This document shows, in pieces, positions 1 to 8,190 of a stretch of DNA of 64,000 nt (its first letter is position 1; every line of letters starts with the position of its first letter). The notes under the pieces were generated by a model that did not search any database, was not told the origin of the DNA, and was given only the letters and a program-made list of their open reading frames with translations. Source of the stretch: Soonwooa sp032078105. GTDB taxonomy: Bacteria; Bacteroidota; Bacteroidia; Flavobacteriales; Weeksellaceae. The stretch covers positions 186,001 through 250,000 of the forward strand of contig JBJZOS010000001.1 of the NCBI GenBank assembly GCA_046269235.1, written 5' to 3'. A program made the position numbers and the translations under genes.

Positions 1-1
1 T

Positions 2-1003
2 GAAAATAATGGCCTCTATGAACATCTTAATATTACCGTTGATAAAAAACAAGAACCGTTACGTATAGATAAGTTCTTATTAATCTATCGACAAAACTCG
101 TCCCGTAACAAAATTTCACAAACTTGTCGCGCTGGTAACGTTGTAGTTAATGGTAATCCTGTTAAGCAGAATTATCGTGTAAAACCAGGTGATGAGATTA
201 GCGTACTTCTTGCGCATCCACCAAGAGAAAATGTCATCATTCCACAAGATATTCCAATTAAAATCGTTTATGAAGATGACGAATTGGTTGTTGTCGATAA
301 AGAAGCTGGGATGGTTGTACATCCAGGTTTTGGAAACTGGGATGGCACCTTGGTTAATGCTTTGGCATTTCATTTTGCCAAAGACCCGAATTACAATTCA
401 GATTTAGATAGAGTAGGATTGGTACATCGTATTGATAAAGATACATCAGGATTGCTTGTTATTGCAAAAACCGAGTATGCGTTAAGCTATTTGGCGAAGC
501 AGTTTTTTGATAGAAAAACAAAACGCCTGTATTGGGCTTTTGTCTGGGGTAACATTGCTGATGATGAAGGAACAATACGCGGACATATTGGGCGCCATCA
601 GAAGAATAGAATGCAAATGGCGGTCTATGAAGATGGTAGTCATGGCAAACATGCTGTAACGCATTACAAAGTTTTGGAACGTTTTCGTCACATGACTTGG
701 GTTGAGTGTAAGCTAGAGACAGGGCGTACACATCAAATTAGAGCACATTTTAAACATATTGGTCATACTTTATTTAACGATGAACGTTACGAGGGACATA
801 CAATTTTGAGAGGTGTTAATCTTCCAAAATATAAACAATTTGTTCAAAATGTTTTTGAAGTATTGCCAAGGCACGCACTGCATGCGCATACATTGGGATT
901 TATCCATCCGACCACGAAAAAAGAAATGTACTTCGAAAGTCCAATGCCTAGCGATATGCAAGAGGCCGTCGAGAGATGGCGAAAGTATTTGGAAAGTAAT
1001 TAA
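2..1003 (+). CDS. rluD: RluA/RluD-family 23S rRNA pseudouridine synthase (5' end outside window)
   Basis: The open frame runs in from the left edge, so the first residues are missing. It begins with an S4 RNA-binding domain (RIDKFLLIYRQNSSRNKIS, about residues 21-40 of the visible part). The catalytic domain follows, with the family signature HRIDKDTSGLLVIAKT containing the catalytic Asp and the later block GRTHQIRAHF. Enzymes of this family convert uridines of 23S rRNA (1911/1915/1917 for RluD) to pseudouridine in the cytoplasm. The S4 domain plus the length favour RluD over RluA, but the exact target sites are inferred. An ATG at 284 is internal to the domain and is not the start. Confidence 0.93.
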   Translation, partial: ENNGLYEHLNITVDKKQEPLRIDKFLLIYRQNSSRNKISQTCRAGNVVVNGNPVKQNYRVKPGDEISVLLAHPPRENVIIPQDIPIKIVYEDDELVVVDKEAGMVVHPGFGNWDGTLVNALAFHFAKDPNYNSDLDRVGLVHRIDKDTSGLLVIAKTEYALSYLAKQFFDRKTKRLYWAFVWGNIADDEGTIRGHIGRHQKNRMQMAVYEDGSHGKHAVTHYKVLERFRHMTWVECKLETGRTHQIRAHFKHIGHTLFNDERYEGHTILRGVNLPKYKQFVQNVFEVLPRHALHAHTLGFIHPTTKKEMYFESPMPSDMQEAVERWRKYLESN

Positions 1004-1026
1004 AAGTATCTAACACAATATTTTTT

Positions 1027-1034
1027 TATATTTG
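1027..1034 (+). promoter_or_regulatory. Bacteroidota -7 box TATATTTG upstream of porP/sprF
   Basis: TATATTTG matches the TAnnTTTG -7 element of Bacteroidota housekeeping sigma factors. It ends 4 bases before the GTG start, so transcription would begin at or beside the start codon. No convincing TTG -33 box is seen at the usual distance. Confidence 0.55.
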
Positions 1035-1038
1035 CCTT

Positions 1039-2001
1039 GTGAGAAAAATTTATAAAATCTTTAGCGCTGCTTTTGTGTTGACTTTGTTTAATGTAAATGC
1101 AATTAAAGCGCAGGAGACTTTGCCTCTATATCAACAATATTTATTGGATGGGGATTTCCTGTTTAACCCAGCATTGTATGGAGAATCTGATGATGTTGTT
1201 TTAAATTTAAACTATCAAAAACAGTTTTCCAATTTTGGAGAATCCCCTAATGTACAATCTGTTGGGATGCACGCCAATGTTTTTGATAGAGTAGGTGTTG
1301 GTGCGTCTTTTTTTAGAGATCAAAACGGTCCTATTTCAGCCAATGGCATTACTGTAGGATCCGCATATTTCATTCCGCTTGGTGATGAAGAGAATCGTGA
1401 AAATCAATTTTCATTTGGTGCAGGAGCAAGTTTTTATAACATGAATTTGGATACAGCTTTGTTAACGCCAGAAAATCCAAATGATCCCGTACTCTATGAT
1501 AAGAGTATTTTTCTAGCTTATGCTAACTTAGGTATGGCGGTTAAATATAAAGGTTTTGCGGGTGGTGTTTCGGTGATGGATATTGCATTGAATAATGACA
1601 TTCCAATCGTTAACGGTATCGAACCTTCGCCCACCAAAATTATTTTGAATGCTGGTTACGATTGGCATTTTGCAGATGGTTTTTTTGTAACACCATCGGT
1701 CCTGTGGAATCTTAATACCAATTCATCCAGTATGATGGATTTAAATCTTTTAGCAACTGTTATTTCGGATAATGCAAGTTTTTCTGGAGGTGTTAGTTTT
1801 AGAAGTGCAAAAAGTAGCATTGGTAGCCAAAACTTAGCACTTTCTCCAATTATTAAAGGTCGTGTTGGTAATTTCACTTTTGGAGCGGTTTATAACTTCG
1901 GGATGTCCGAGTTACAACAGACCGTGGGTAATAGTTTTATGTTGAGTCTCGGCTTTAGATTCGAGAACTTTATTAATGGAAAAGGTTTCCGATATAGATA
2001 G
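1039..2001 (+). CDS. PorP/SprF family type IX secretion system membrane protein
   Basis: A 320-residue protein with a signal peptide (residues 1 to about 24, ending IKAQE) and the family opening LPLYQQYLLDGDFLFNPALYG, followed by repeated amphipathic strands typical of an outer-membrane barrel. PorP/SprF proteins sit in the outer membrane and link type IX secretion or its adhesins to the PorK/PorL/PorN-type machinery. GTG is the only start that keeps the signal peptide. The gene follows rluD by 35 bases and ends at a clear terminator. T9SS cargo genes later in the window fit an active system. It is a paralogue family, so its exact partner adhesin cannot be named. Confidence 0.88.
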   Translation: MRKIYKIFSAAFVLTLFNVNAIKAQETLPLYQQYLLDGDFLFNPALYGESDDVVLNLNYQKQFSNFGESPNVQSVGMHANVFDRVGVGASFFRDQNGPISANGITVGSAYFIPLGDEENRENQFSFGAGASFYNMNLDTALLTPENPNDPVLYDKSIFLAYANLGMAVKYKGFAGGVSVMDIALNNDIPIVNGIEPSPTKIILNAGYDWHFADGFFVTPSVLWNLNTNSSSMMDLNLLATVISDNASFSGGVSFRSAKSSIGSQNLALSPIIKGRVGNFTFGAVYNFGMSELQQTVGNSFMLSLGFRFENFINGKGFRYR

Positions 2002-2026
2002 GATTTTATTTTAATTTAAATATCAT

Positions 2027-2051
2027 AAAGCCACATTAGTTGGCTTTTTTT
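2027..2051 (+). terminator. Rho-independent terminator after porP/sprF
   Basis: Arms AAAGCCA (2027-2033) and TGGCTTT (2041-2047) enclose a 7-base loop, followed by a T run that extends into the leader of hemW. Confidence 0.8.
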
Positions 2052-2055
2052 GTTG

Positions 2056-3180
2056 ATGATCTACATACATATTCCGTTTTGTAAGCAAAAATGCAGTTAT
2101 TGCAATTTTCATTTTTCAACTTCTTTAAAACTTAAGGAAGATATGCTTTCGTCGATTATCAAAGAGTTTTCGTTAAGACATCAAGAGCTCAAAAACAAAA
2201 AACTCGACTCTTTGTATTTTGGAGGTGGGACTCCATCCATTTTGGAAGCTAAAGAAATTGGAAAGATTATTGATGAAGCCAATCGCTATTTTGAGTTTAC
2301 GCCAGATATGGAATTAACGCTGGAAGCGAATCCAGACGATCTTAAGTCTTCATTTTTAAAAGAGATAAAAAATATTGGCGTTAATCGTTTAAGTATCGGC
2401 ACCCAATCTTTTTTTGAAGACGATCTTATATTAATGAATCGTGCGCATACAGCTTCGGAAGCAGAATCTAGCATCAAACGTGCACAAGATTTTGGTTTAG
2501 AAAACATTAGTGTTGATCTTATTTATGGATCTCCGACATCAACGATCGAACAATGGAAACAGAATCTTACTAAAATTATAGAATTGCAAGTTCCGCACGT
2601 ATCGTCTTATGCTTTAACCATCGAGCCAAAAACGATTTTGGATAATTGGATTACTCAACAAAAAGTAAAATCTCCTGACGAAGCCTTTCAGAATGATGCC
2701 TTTTTCTATATGTCAGAATTTTTAAAACAAAATGGCTTTGATCATTATGAAATTTCAAATTTTGGAAAACCGAATTTCCATTCTAAACACAATTCTTCGT
2801 ATTGGGAATATAAAGAATATCTAGGTATTGGTCCGTCGGCGCATTCTTATGATGGCAAAAATCTGAGAAGTTGGAATGTCGCTAATAATACAAAATACGT
2901 TAAGTCGATTTCTGAAAGTCAATTGCCAATCGAGCGCGAAGAACTTAATGAAAATGATCGCTACAACGAAATGCTGATGATTGGACTTCGTACACAAAAA
3001 GGTGTTAATTTGATGAGGTTCAAAAATAATTTCTCCAGTGATATGATTTTTACTTTTGAAAACTCAATTCAACAAAAAATTAAAGAAGGCATTTTAAAAA
3101 TCGAAAATAATCGTTTAATAATTCCAGAGCAACATTGGTTTATGGCGGATGGTATCGCCGCGGATTTGTTTTTGGTTTAG
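2056..3180 (+). CDS. hemW: HemW-like radical SAM heme chaperone (oxygen-independent coproporphyrinogen oxidase family)
   Basis: The N-terminus MIYIHIPFCKQKCSYCNF carries the CX3CX2C cluster of radical SAM enzymes (Cys9, Cys13, Cys16), followed by LYFGGGTPS and the SIGTQSF block of the HemN/HemW family. At about 374 residues it matches HemW, which delivers heme, rather than the longer true HemN, which oxidises coproporphyrinogen III. I chose the ATG at 2056 because the alternative TTG codons at 2050 and 2053 overlap the T run of the preceding terminator. The product is cytoplasmic. Older annotation would call it hemN; the HemW call rests on length and N-terminal motif. Confidence 0.88.
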   Translation: MIYIHIPFCKQKCSYCNFHFSTSLKLKEDMLSSIIKEFSLRHQELKNKKLDSLYFGGGTPSILEAKEIGKIIDEANRYFEFTPDMELTLEANPDDLKSSFLKEIKNIGVNRLSIGTQSFFEDDLILMNRAHTASEAESSIKRAQDFGLENISVDLIYGSPTSTIEQWKQNLTKIIELQVPHVSSYALTIEPKTILDNWITQQKVKSPDEAFQNDAFFYMSEFLKQNGFDHYEISNFGKPNFHSKHNSSYWEYKEYLGIGPSAHSYDGKNLRSWNVANNTKYVKSISESQLPIEREELNENDRYNEMLMIGLRTQKGVNLMRFKNNFSSDMIFTFENSIQQKIKEGILKIENNRLIIPEQHWFMADGIAADLFLV

Positions 3181-3184
3181 ATTA

Positions 3185-3217
3185 ACTTAATTGAATTAAA
3201 TTGATTCGTAATTAAGT
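3185..3217 (+). repeat. AT-rich inverted repeat downstream of hemW
   Basis: ACTTAATT (3185-3192) is repeated as AATTAAGT (3210-3217). It starts 5 bases after the hemW stop and could fold, but no T tract follows, so it is a weak terminator candidate only. Confidence 0.4.
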
Positions 3218-3244
3218 GATTGACTGGTTGCTGAGTTTTAATTT

Positions 3245-3577
3245 TTGTTTTGTCGTTTCTTGGGTTTTTCGCAACATGCAGAATATTTGGGCATTTTTGA
3301 CTTAAGTTTAACCCAAATGGAAGAACATCAAATAAATGCAAATTTAAAAGTATTTGGTGCGAACGAACGCGATTGTTTGACTTATAAAATAGACGCTTTA
3401 GGATCACAAACTACACATTCCGTCTGTTATAATGTAACAGTTCTTGGCTCAATCATTTATTATGACCACGATTTTGATATCGATATTCCTACAATTCCTA
3501 TTAATTACAATCTGAAAGTGGACGTATATCAAACTGACCTGGTCTGTGATTATAGAGTAGTCGTTTTTGGTGAGTGA
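3245..3577 (+). CDS. Hypothetical small protein, start uncertain
   Basis: An open frame of up to 110 codons with no ATG; the first usable codon is TTG at 3245, just after a stop at 3239. The product is rich in beta-prone residues and has a few Cys, and I recognise no family. Another frame over 3250-3279 reads LSFLGFFATC, resembling the end of a lipoprotein signal peptide. That raises the possibility of a frameshift near 3280 that separates a signal peptide from the mature part. Either a real cytoplasmic ORF or a damaged lipoprotein gene is possible. Confidence 0.4.
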   Translation: MFCRFLGFSQHAEYLGIFDLSLTQMEEHQINANLKVFGANERDCLTYKIDALGSQTTHSVCYNVTVLGSIIYYDHDFDIDIPTIPINYNLKVDVYQTDLVCDYRVVVFGE

Positions 3578-3642
3578 TAGCAAAGCTTTTTTTCTGTTTA
3601 AAATAAATTCCCGATATTAAAGCTGAAAACATAATTAATAAG

Positions 3643-3650
3643 TAATTTTG
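3643..3650 (+). promoter_or_regulatory. -7 box TAATTTTG upstream of murI
   Basis: It matches TAnnTTTG, 16 bases before the TTG start of murI, giving a leader of only about a dozen bases with a U run and no Shine-Dalgarno motif. Confidence 0.5.
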
Positions 3651-3666
3651 CACAAAATATTTTTTT

Positions 3667-4488
3667 TTGAAACCTAACTATACACATTTGTCATCAAAGC
3701 AACCTATCGGGATTTTCGATTCTGGTGTTGGTGGTTTAACTGTTGCAAAAGAGATAAAAAGATTGATGCCTCAGGAAGATTTAATCTACTTTGGCGATAC
3801 CAAACATCTGCCGTACGGCGAAAAGTCCAAAGAAGCGATTGTAGGCTATTCTCTACAAATTGTGAATTTCCTTCTTAGCATGAATTGTAAAGCGATTGTT
3901 ATAGCTTGTAACACTGCAACAGCAAATGCTTTGAAAGAAATTCTAGACCTTGTGGCTGGACAAGTTCCTGTATTCGACGTTATCAATCCCGTTGCCGAAA
4001 AAGTAGCTTTCGAAATTCATAATAATGTTGGTGTTATTGCAACCAAAGCAACGGTTAATTCGGGACTTTACAAAAAAAGTATTCGCAAGCATAACAAATT
4101 TATCAAGGTGGATGAGTTGGCAACGCCGCTTTTGGTCCCAGCGATTGAAGAAGGTTTTGCGAATCACCCAATTACGCATGCCATTATTTACAACTATCTA
4201 TCCAATAGCAAACTTAAAAATATTGAAACCCTAATTCTCGGATGTACGCATTATCCACTGCTTCTAAGTGAGATAAAACAATATTACGGCAATCGTGTCC
4301 GCGTGATAGATTCACCAAATATTGTCGCCAACCAAGTGAAAAGTGTTTTGGATAAATATCAATTATTAAACGAAGAAAATCCTGATCCCAAATACAGATT
4401 TTTCTTGTCAGATATTACGAAGAATTTCGAGCGAATATCGAAGAAGTTTTTCGGAAACCGAATAGCATTAGAGCTGAAAGTCTTATAG
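3667..4488 (+). CDS. murI: Glutamate racemase
   Basis: It makes D-glutamate for peptidoglycan in the cytoplasm. The frame shows IGIFDSGVGGLTVAKEI (substrate-binding Asp and Ser), ACNTATANAL with the first catalytic Cys, and ILGCTHYPLL with the second. Its 273 residues are normal for the family. The start is TTG at 3667, because no ATG exists upstream of the GIFDSG block and the next Met lies inside the domain. It ends convergently with rsmD, the two genes overlapping by 6 bases. Confidence 0.93.
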   Translation: MKPNYTHLSSKQPIGIFDSGVGGLTVAKEIKRLMPQEDLIYFGDTKHLPYGEKSKEAIVGYSLQIVNFLLSMNCKAIVIACNTATANALKEILDLVAGQVPVFDVINPVAEKVAFEIHNNVGVIATKATVNSGLYKKSIRKHNKFIKVDELATPLLVPAIEEGFANHPITHAIIYNYLSNSKLKNIETLILGCTHYPLLLSEIKQYYGNRVRVIDSPNIVANQVKSVLDKYQLLNEENPDPKYRFFLSDITKNFERISKKFFGNRIALELKVL

Positions 4489-5052
4489 ACCTTCAGCTTT
4501 TTTCTTGTCAAAAAATGAGAAACTCACATTCCCATATTTTCTAGTTTCAATATAGTTAGGATGATCGAATTTTTGTCGACTTTGATGTTCCAAAACAAAA
4601 GTTGCGTTTTCTTTTAGAAAGTCACCTGCCATCACCAAAGTTATCAAATCGTTGTACTTTTTTTCGTCCATGTCAAATGGTGGATCAGCGAAAATTAAAT
4701 CATAAGTTTTGGATTGATTGCGTTTCTTTTTTAACCATTCGAAAACGTCAGAACGTTGCACATTAACTTGCAATCCAAATCCTAATTCTTGCGCAGTTGT
4801 GTTGATGAAGCCTGCATGTTTAGGGTTCATTTCCACGGTTGTGATGTCTGGACAATCTCTAGAAGCAAATTCTAAACAAATGGATCCAATCCCGCCAAAC
4901 AAATCCAAAACGGAAATAAATTGCATATCAAAACGATGTTCTAACATACTAAACAAAGCTTCTTTTGCGAAGTCAGTTGTTGGTCTAACATCAAAATTTT
5001 TGGGAGCAGCAATTCTTTTTGCTTTCCATTTTCCGGATATAATTCTGTACAT
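4483..5052 (-). CDS. rsmD: 16S rRNA (guanine-966 N2)-methyltransferase RsmD
   Basis: A 189-residue SAM-dependent methyltransferase. It has the RsmD opening RIISGKWKAKRIAAP, the target-binding RPTTDFAKEALFSML, the SAM loop VLDLFGGIGSICLEFASR, and the catalytic FADPPF motif at about residue 122. It methylates G966 of 16S rRNA during 30S assembly. It lies 31 bases downstream of the DUF3822 gene on the same strand, a pairing common in Bacteroidota, and probably shares its transcript. Confidence 0.92.
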   Translation of the reverse strand: MYRIISGKWKAKRIAAPKNFDVRPTTDFAKEALFSMLEHRFDMQFISVLDLFGGIGSICLEFASRDCPDITTVEMNPKHAGFINTTAQELGFGLQVNVQRSDVFEWLKKKRNQSKTYDLIFADPPFDMDEKKYNDLITLVMAGDFLKENATFVLEHQSRQKFDHPNYIETRKYGNVSFSFFDKKKAEGL

Positions 5053-5083
5053 TTTTTTAATTTTTAAGATTGAATTTTCTCTT

Positions 5084-5803
5084 CTAAGCGTTGAGTATAA
5101 AGGATTTTTTATACAAATTGTCGAAAAGAATTTTCATGTGTTTTGCAAACTTTTGCAACTCAGAGATAAAGGTGTCGTTTTCTGAAGTTTCGCCGTAGAT
5201 GTAGAAATACGTATCGTTAATTCCAAAGCCGATTTTACTTAATGTAAACATAATAAAATACAAAAAGTCAACTTCCGAAGATGCATCAAGATTGTTATAG
5301 AGCACTACTTTTTTATTCTCTAAAGCAAAAAATTCAACCTGGTTTTTGTAAAGGTTAATGTGGATTTCCTTTTTATGTTTATTATTAATCGTATTAAGAA
5401 ATTTCTCCCCTGTAAAATTAAAATAAGTTGGTAAGTCTTTGGATTTTATCGCTTTATAGAAATTTTTCGGAAAACTATAATAAAATTGAACATCGAATTT
5501 TTTATTAATCGATAACATCAACTCTTCGTTAGCTTTGTCAACATCGGAATTGTACGCAATAAGGTCAAATCCTAGATTATGTTTGTCAAAACCTTCTGGC
5601 ATTACTGTAAAATGATTAAGCGTACTCAGCACCGTAATGTCTTGGAAATCATCTCTAGAAAGCACTTCATTAAGTGCTTCTTCAATAAGGTTTGTAGGAC
5701 TTTCTTCCGTTACGAAAAATTGTTTTTCTTCAATGACTTTTTTCGCTTTCAAAATTTGCCATTGCAAGCCGTCCTTCATGAAAAGAAGAGATAATTTTTG
5801 CAT
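5084..5803 (-). CDS. DUF3822 family protein
   Basis: A 239-residue soluble protein of the Bacteroidota-specific DUF3822 type. The typical features seen are an N-terminal strand-rich region, a central FYYSFPKNFYKAI segment, and a C-terminal block around INLYKNQVEFFALENKK and FLYFIMFTLSKIGFGIND. The fold is thought to resemble actin/PilM-like ATPases, but no nucleotide-binding motif can be identified here. The gene sits directly upstream of rsmD. Function unknown. Confidence 0.75.
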   Translation of the reverse strand: MQKLSLLFMKDGLQWQILKAKKVIEEKQFFVTEESPTNLIEEALNEVLSRDDFQDITVLSTLNHFTVMPEGFDKHNLGFDLIAYNSDVDKANEELMLSINKKFDVQFYYSFPKNFYKAIKSKDLPTYFNFTGEKFLNTINNKHKKEIHINLYKNQVEFFALENKKVVLYNNLDASSEVDFLYFIMFTLSKIGFGINDTYFYIYGETSENDTFISELQKFAKHMKILFDNLYKKSFILNA

Positions 5804-5957
5804 AAATAACTTTTATAAGTTGCAAATTTATGAAATTCTTAGCATTGCGTTTTAGTTTTGTTAAAAGTCATTGTCTTAGGTTTTTCAATTTTGCAGTATA
5901 TTCGCATATTATAAATTAAAGACAAACAAGCTTATGTCATTTTTCGTTGAGCAATCT

Positions 5958-7142
5958 ATGTTGTTGAAAAAAGCCGCCGTTATACTTGGATTGGGGATTT
6001 CTGTTGCTGGTTGGGCACAAAATTCTATCAAATTTGAGGATACAGACTTCAAAACTATTTTAGCTAAAGCCAAAAAAGAGAAAAAATTAATCTTTATGGA
6101 TGCTTTTGCAGCTTGGTGTGGACCTTGTAAAATGATGGAAAAAAATGTGTTTACTGATGCTAAAGTTGCAGATTATTACAACAAAAACTTCATCAATGCC
6201 CGTTTTGATATGGAAAAAGGGGAAGGAAGAATATTGGCGCAGAAATATTACGTAAGAAGTTACCCAACTTTTTTGTTTTTAAATGGTGATGGCGAAGCAG
6301 TTGGACAAGAGTTAGGTTATATCGAAAGTTCCGAGTTTATAAAAGTTGGAGAAAAATTTAACAAACCTGGTAACACACAAGAAAGCCTTCAAGAGCGTTT
6401 TGATAAAGGCGAACGCGATCCAGATTTTTTAATCAGCTATTTTAAAACAGCCATACAGACCAATCCTATTAAAGCGAAAATGGCTGCAGAATCTTATTTT
6501 AAAGCAAAGAAGAATCTAGAATTTTCCGCTGACGAAATTAATATGTTGTTTGGAAGTATCCAATCTAACCAAGATTTTAATTATCAATATATTGTTAATA
6601 ATAAAGATGTACTTTCTAAATACATCGGTAACGACAATTATTCGCAGTTCATTTTCCGAGTTAATATTCAGAAGATTATTCAGGATGCAACCAACGTGGA
6701 TAAAAAGACTTTTGATGAGCAGTTATACATTAAAGAAGCGTCAAAATATATTTCTGCTGAAGAAGTTCAAAAATCGCTTTCTATTATTAAATTAAGCTTT
6801 TATCAAAGCGTACAAAACTGGAAAGATTACGAAAAGGTTGCTTTAGACGTTTTTAAAACTGGAGATGGCTTTTCGGCAGAAGATTTATTAAACGCTGCTA
6901 AAAATTTTAGCGATCATGTCACAACAAAGTCTTCATTAGAAAGAGCCTCCGTGTGGGCAGAAAAAGCTTTGATGACAGAAGATTCTTTCCGAACCAATGC
7001 GATGGTTGCTACACTTTATAACAAAATCGGAAAAAAGAGTGAAGCTAAAAGTTTTGCAGAATCTGCCGTAGCACATGCTAAAGGTCAAAATGTTGATCTC
7101 ACAGAGATTAACAAAATTATCAATCAGAAATTAAATCAATGA
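5958..7142 (+). CDS. Secreted thioredoxin-fold protein with helical C-terminal part
   Basis: The ATG at 5958 gives a compact signal peptide (MLLKKAAVILGLGISVAGWA, then Q), so I prefer it over the in-frame ATG at 5934. A thioredoxin domain follows with the redox motif WCGPCK at about residue 55 and the cis-Pro region VRSYPTFLFL. Residues 150-394 are mostly helical with TPR-like spacing. The protein should act in the periplasm, reducing or isomerising disulfides. Its stop codon overlaps the next gene's ATG (ATGA), so the two are cotranscribed and the barrel protein may be its partner or client; this is inference. Confidence 0.85.
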   Translation: MLLKKAAVILGLGISVAGWAQNSIKFEDTDFKTILAKAKKEKKLIFMDAFAAWCGPCKMMEKNVFTDAKVADYYNKNFINARFDMEKGEGRILAQKYYVRSYPTFLFLNGDGEAVGQELGYIESSEFIKVGEKFNKPGNTQESLQERFDKGERDPDFLISYFKTAIQTNPIKAKMAAESYFKAKKNLEFSADEINMLFGSIQSNQDFNYQYIVNNKDVLSKYIGNDNYSQFIFRVNIQKIIQDATNVDKKTFDEQLYIKEASKYISAEEVQKSLSIIKLSFYQSVQNWKDYEKVALDVFKTGDGFSAEDLLNAAKNFSDHVTTKSSLERASVWAEKALMTEDSFRTNAMVATLYNKIGKKSEAKSFAESAVAHAKGQNVDLTEINKIINQKLNQ

Positions 7143-7777
7143 GGAATATTATTATTGCAGGAGTACTTAGTCTAGGAAGTTTTGTTTTTGGACAAGAACA
7201 AGAATCTAAGTATATAAAAAATTTAAGAATAAAAGCTAACCTGTTAACCTTGCCTATCAGCATGATTAATGTTGGTGTAGAAAAGCAGATTAGCGAACAT
7301 TATACTGTACAAGCAGATGTTTTTGTATCCCCTTGGAAGTCTTTTATGGGCAAACATGCACAAGCTTATTTGCTAGGTTTTGACGCACGCTATTATTTCA
7401 GCAAAGCATTCGACAAGTTTTATATCGGAGCTAATGTTTCTGGTGGATTTTATAATATTCAAAAATGGAATTATTGGAATGACAACTTTTATGTTCACAA
7501 AAATGGTGAGGTAACGCCTTATATTAATTCTAATCTTTATCAAAAAGGATATACATTTATTTTAGGCGCTGTTGGCGGTTATCAATTCCAATGGAACGAT
7601 CATTGGGGACTTGATATTTATTTAGGAATTGGGACAATGCAGAGTTTCTATAAAGGCTATGATAAAGTAACTGGCGATCGTTATGACAGTCTTGAAGATC
7701 GCGCAGGAAATGATTTGGATCAAAGTGGTGAGTGGCTGCCTTACCGAGGCGGTGTGATGTTAACCTATAAACTTTAA
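7139..7777 (+). CDS. DUF3575-like outer-membrane beta-barrel protein
   Basis: 212 residues with a signal peptide ending VFGQ. Alternating strands follow, with the DUF3575-like pattern IKANLLTLPISMINVGVE near the start, LGFDARYYFS in the middle, and the terminal strand GVMLTYKL ending in a hydrophobic residue as expected for outer-membrane barrels. It overlaps the thioredoxin gene by 4 bases and is followed 4 bases later by a small membrane-protein gene, so the three form one transcription unit that ends at the terminator at 8001. Its function is not known. Confidence 0.75.
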   Translation: MRNIIIAGVLSLGSFVFGQEQESKYIKNLRIKANLLTLPISMINVGVEKQISEHYTVQADVFVSPWKSFMGKHAQAYLLGFDARYYFSKAFDKFYIGANVSGGFYNIQKWNYWNDNFYVHKNGEVTPYINSNLYQKGYTFILGAVGGYQFQWNDHWGLDIYLGIGTMQSFYKGYDKVTGDRYDSLEDRAGNDLDQSGEWLPYRGGVMLTYKL

Positions 7778-7781
7778 ACTA

Positions 7782-7982
7782 ATGAAGAAAATTTTAAATC
7801 CAAAATACCTTTTAATTGCAGTTGCAGTTTTTGTAGTTTTATTTTTAATGAATTATATTGGTAACGATAATCCGGACAAAGTAGAACGTGCAGTGTTAAC
7901 AGGACTTGGTGGCGTTGCGGGACTTACAATATGGATGTTGTTCTTTAATAAAGATAATGATCCTCCACAAAATTTTGATTAA
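7782..7982 (+). CDS. Small two-segment membrane protein
   Basis: 66 residues with a basic N-terminus, a transmembrane segment at about 9-25 (YLLIAVAVFVVLFLMNY), a polar linker, and a second segment at about 39-56, then an acidic tail. It is the last gene of the thioredoxin-barrel unit. No family is recognised. Confidence 0.6.
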   Translation: MKKILNPKYLLIAVAVFVVLFLMNYIGNDNPDKVERAVLTGLGGVAGLTIWMLFFNKDNDPPQNFD

Positions 7983-8000
7983 ATTATTAATAAATAAGAA

Positions 8001-8025
8001 ATCCACCCCAAAAGGTGGATTTTTA
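8001..8025 (+). terminator. Terminator of the thioredoxin/barrel unit
   Basis: ATCCACC and GGTGGAT arms (8001-8007, 8014-8020) around a 6-base loop, followed by a T run. Confidence 0.85.
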
Positions 8026-8140
8026 TCGATTGTTAATCGTGTCGTTTATATTAAAAGTGTGTTTTTCTTGATTTAATAACATGTGTAAGTAGTTTGCAAG
8101 CATCGTGCCAAAAATTATTTTAATGTATTATAACAAATAG

Positions 8141-8168
8141 AAAATCCTCAAAATATTTGAGGATTTTT
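8141..8168 (-). terminator. Terminator after the NamZ-type gene (works on both strands)
   Basis: AAAATCCTCAAA (8141-8152) pairs with TTTGAGGATTTT (8157-8168). T-rich flanks exist on both sides, so it can end transcription in either direction. Confidence 0.75.
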
Positions 8169-8190
8169 GTTTTTATATCAATAGATGTTT

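Noticed and set aside
2050..2055. TTG start codons for hemW at 2050 and 2053
   Set aside because: They overlap the terminator T run; the ATG at 2056 gives the family-typical start.
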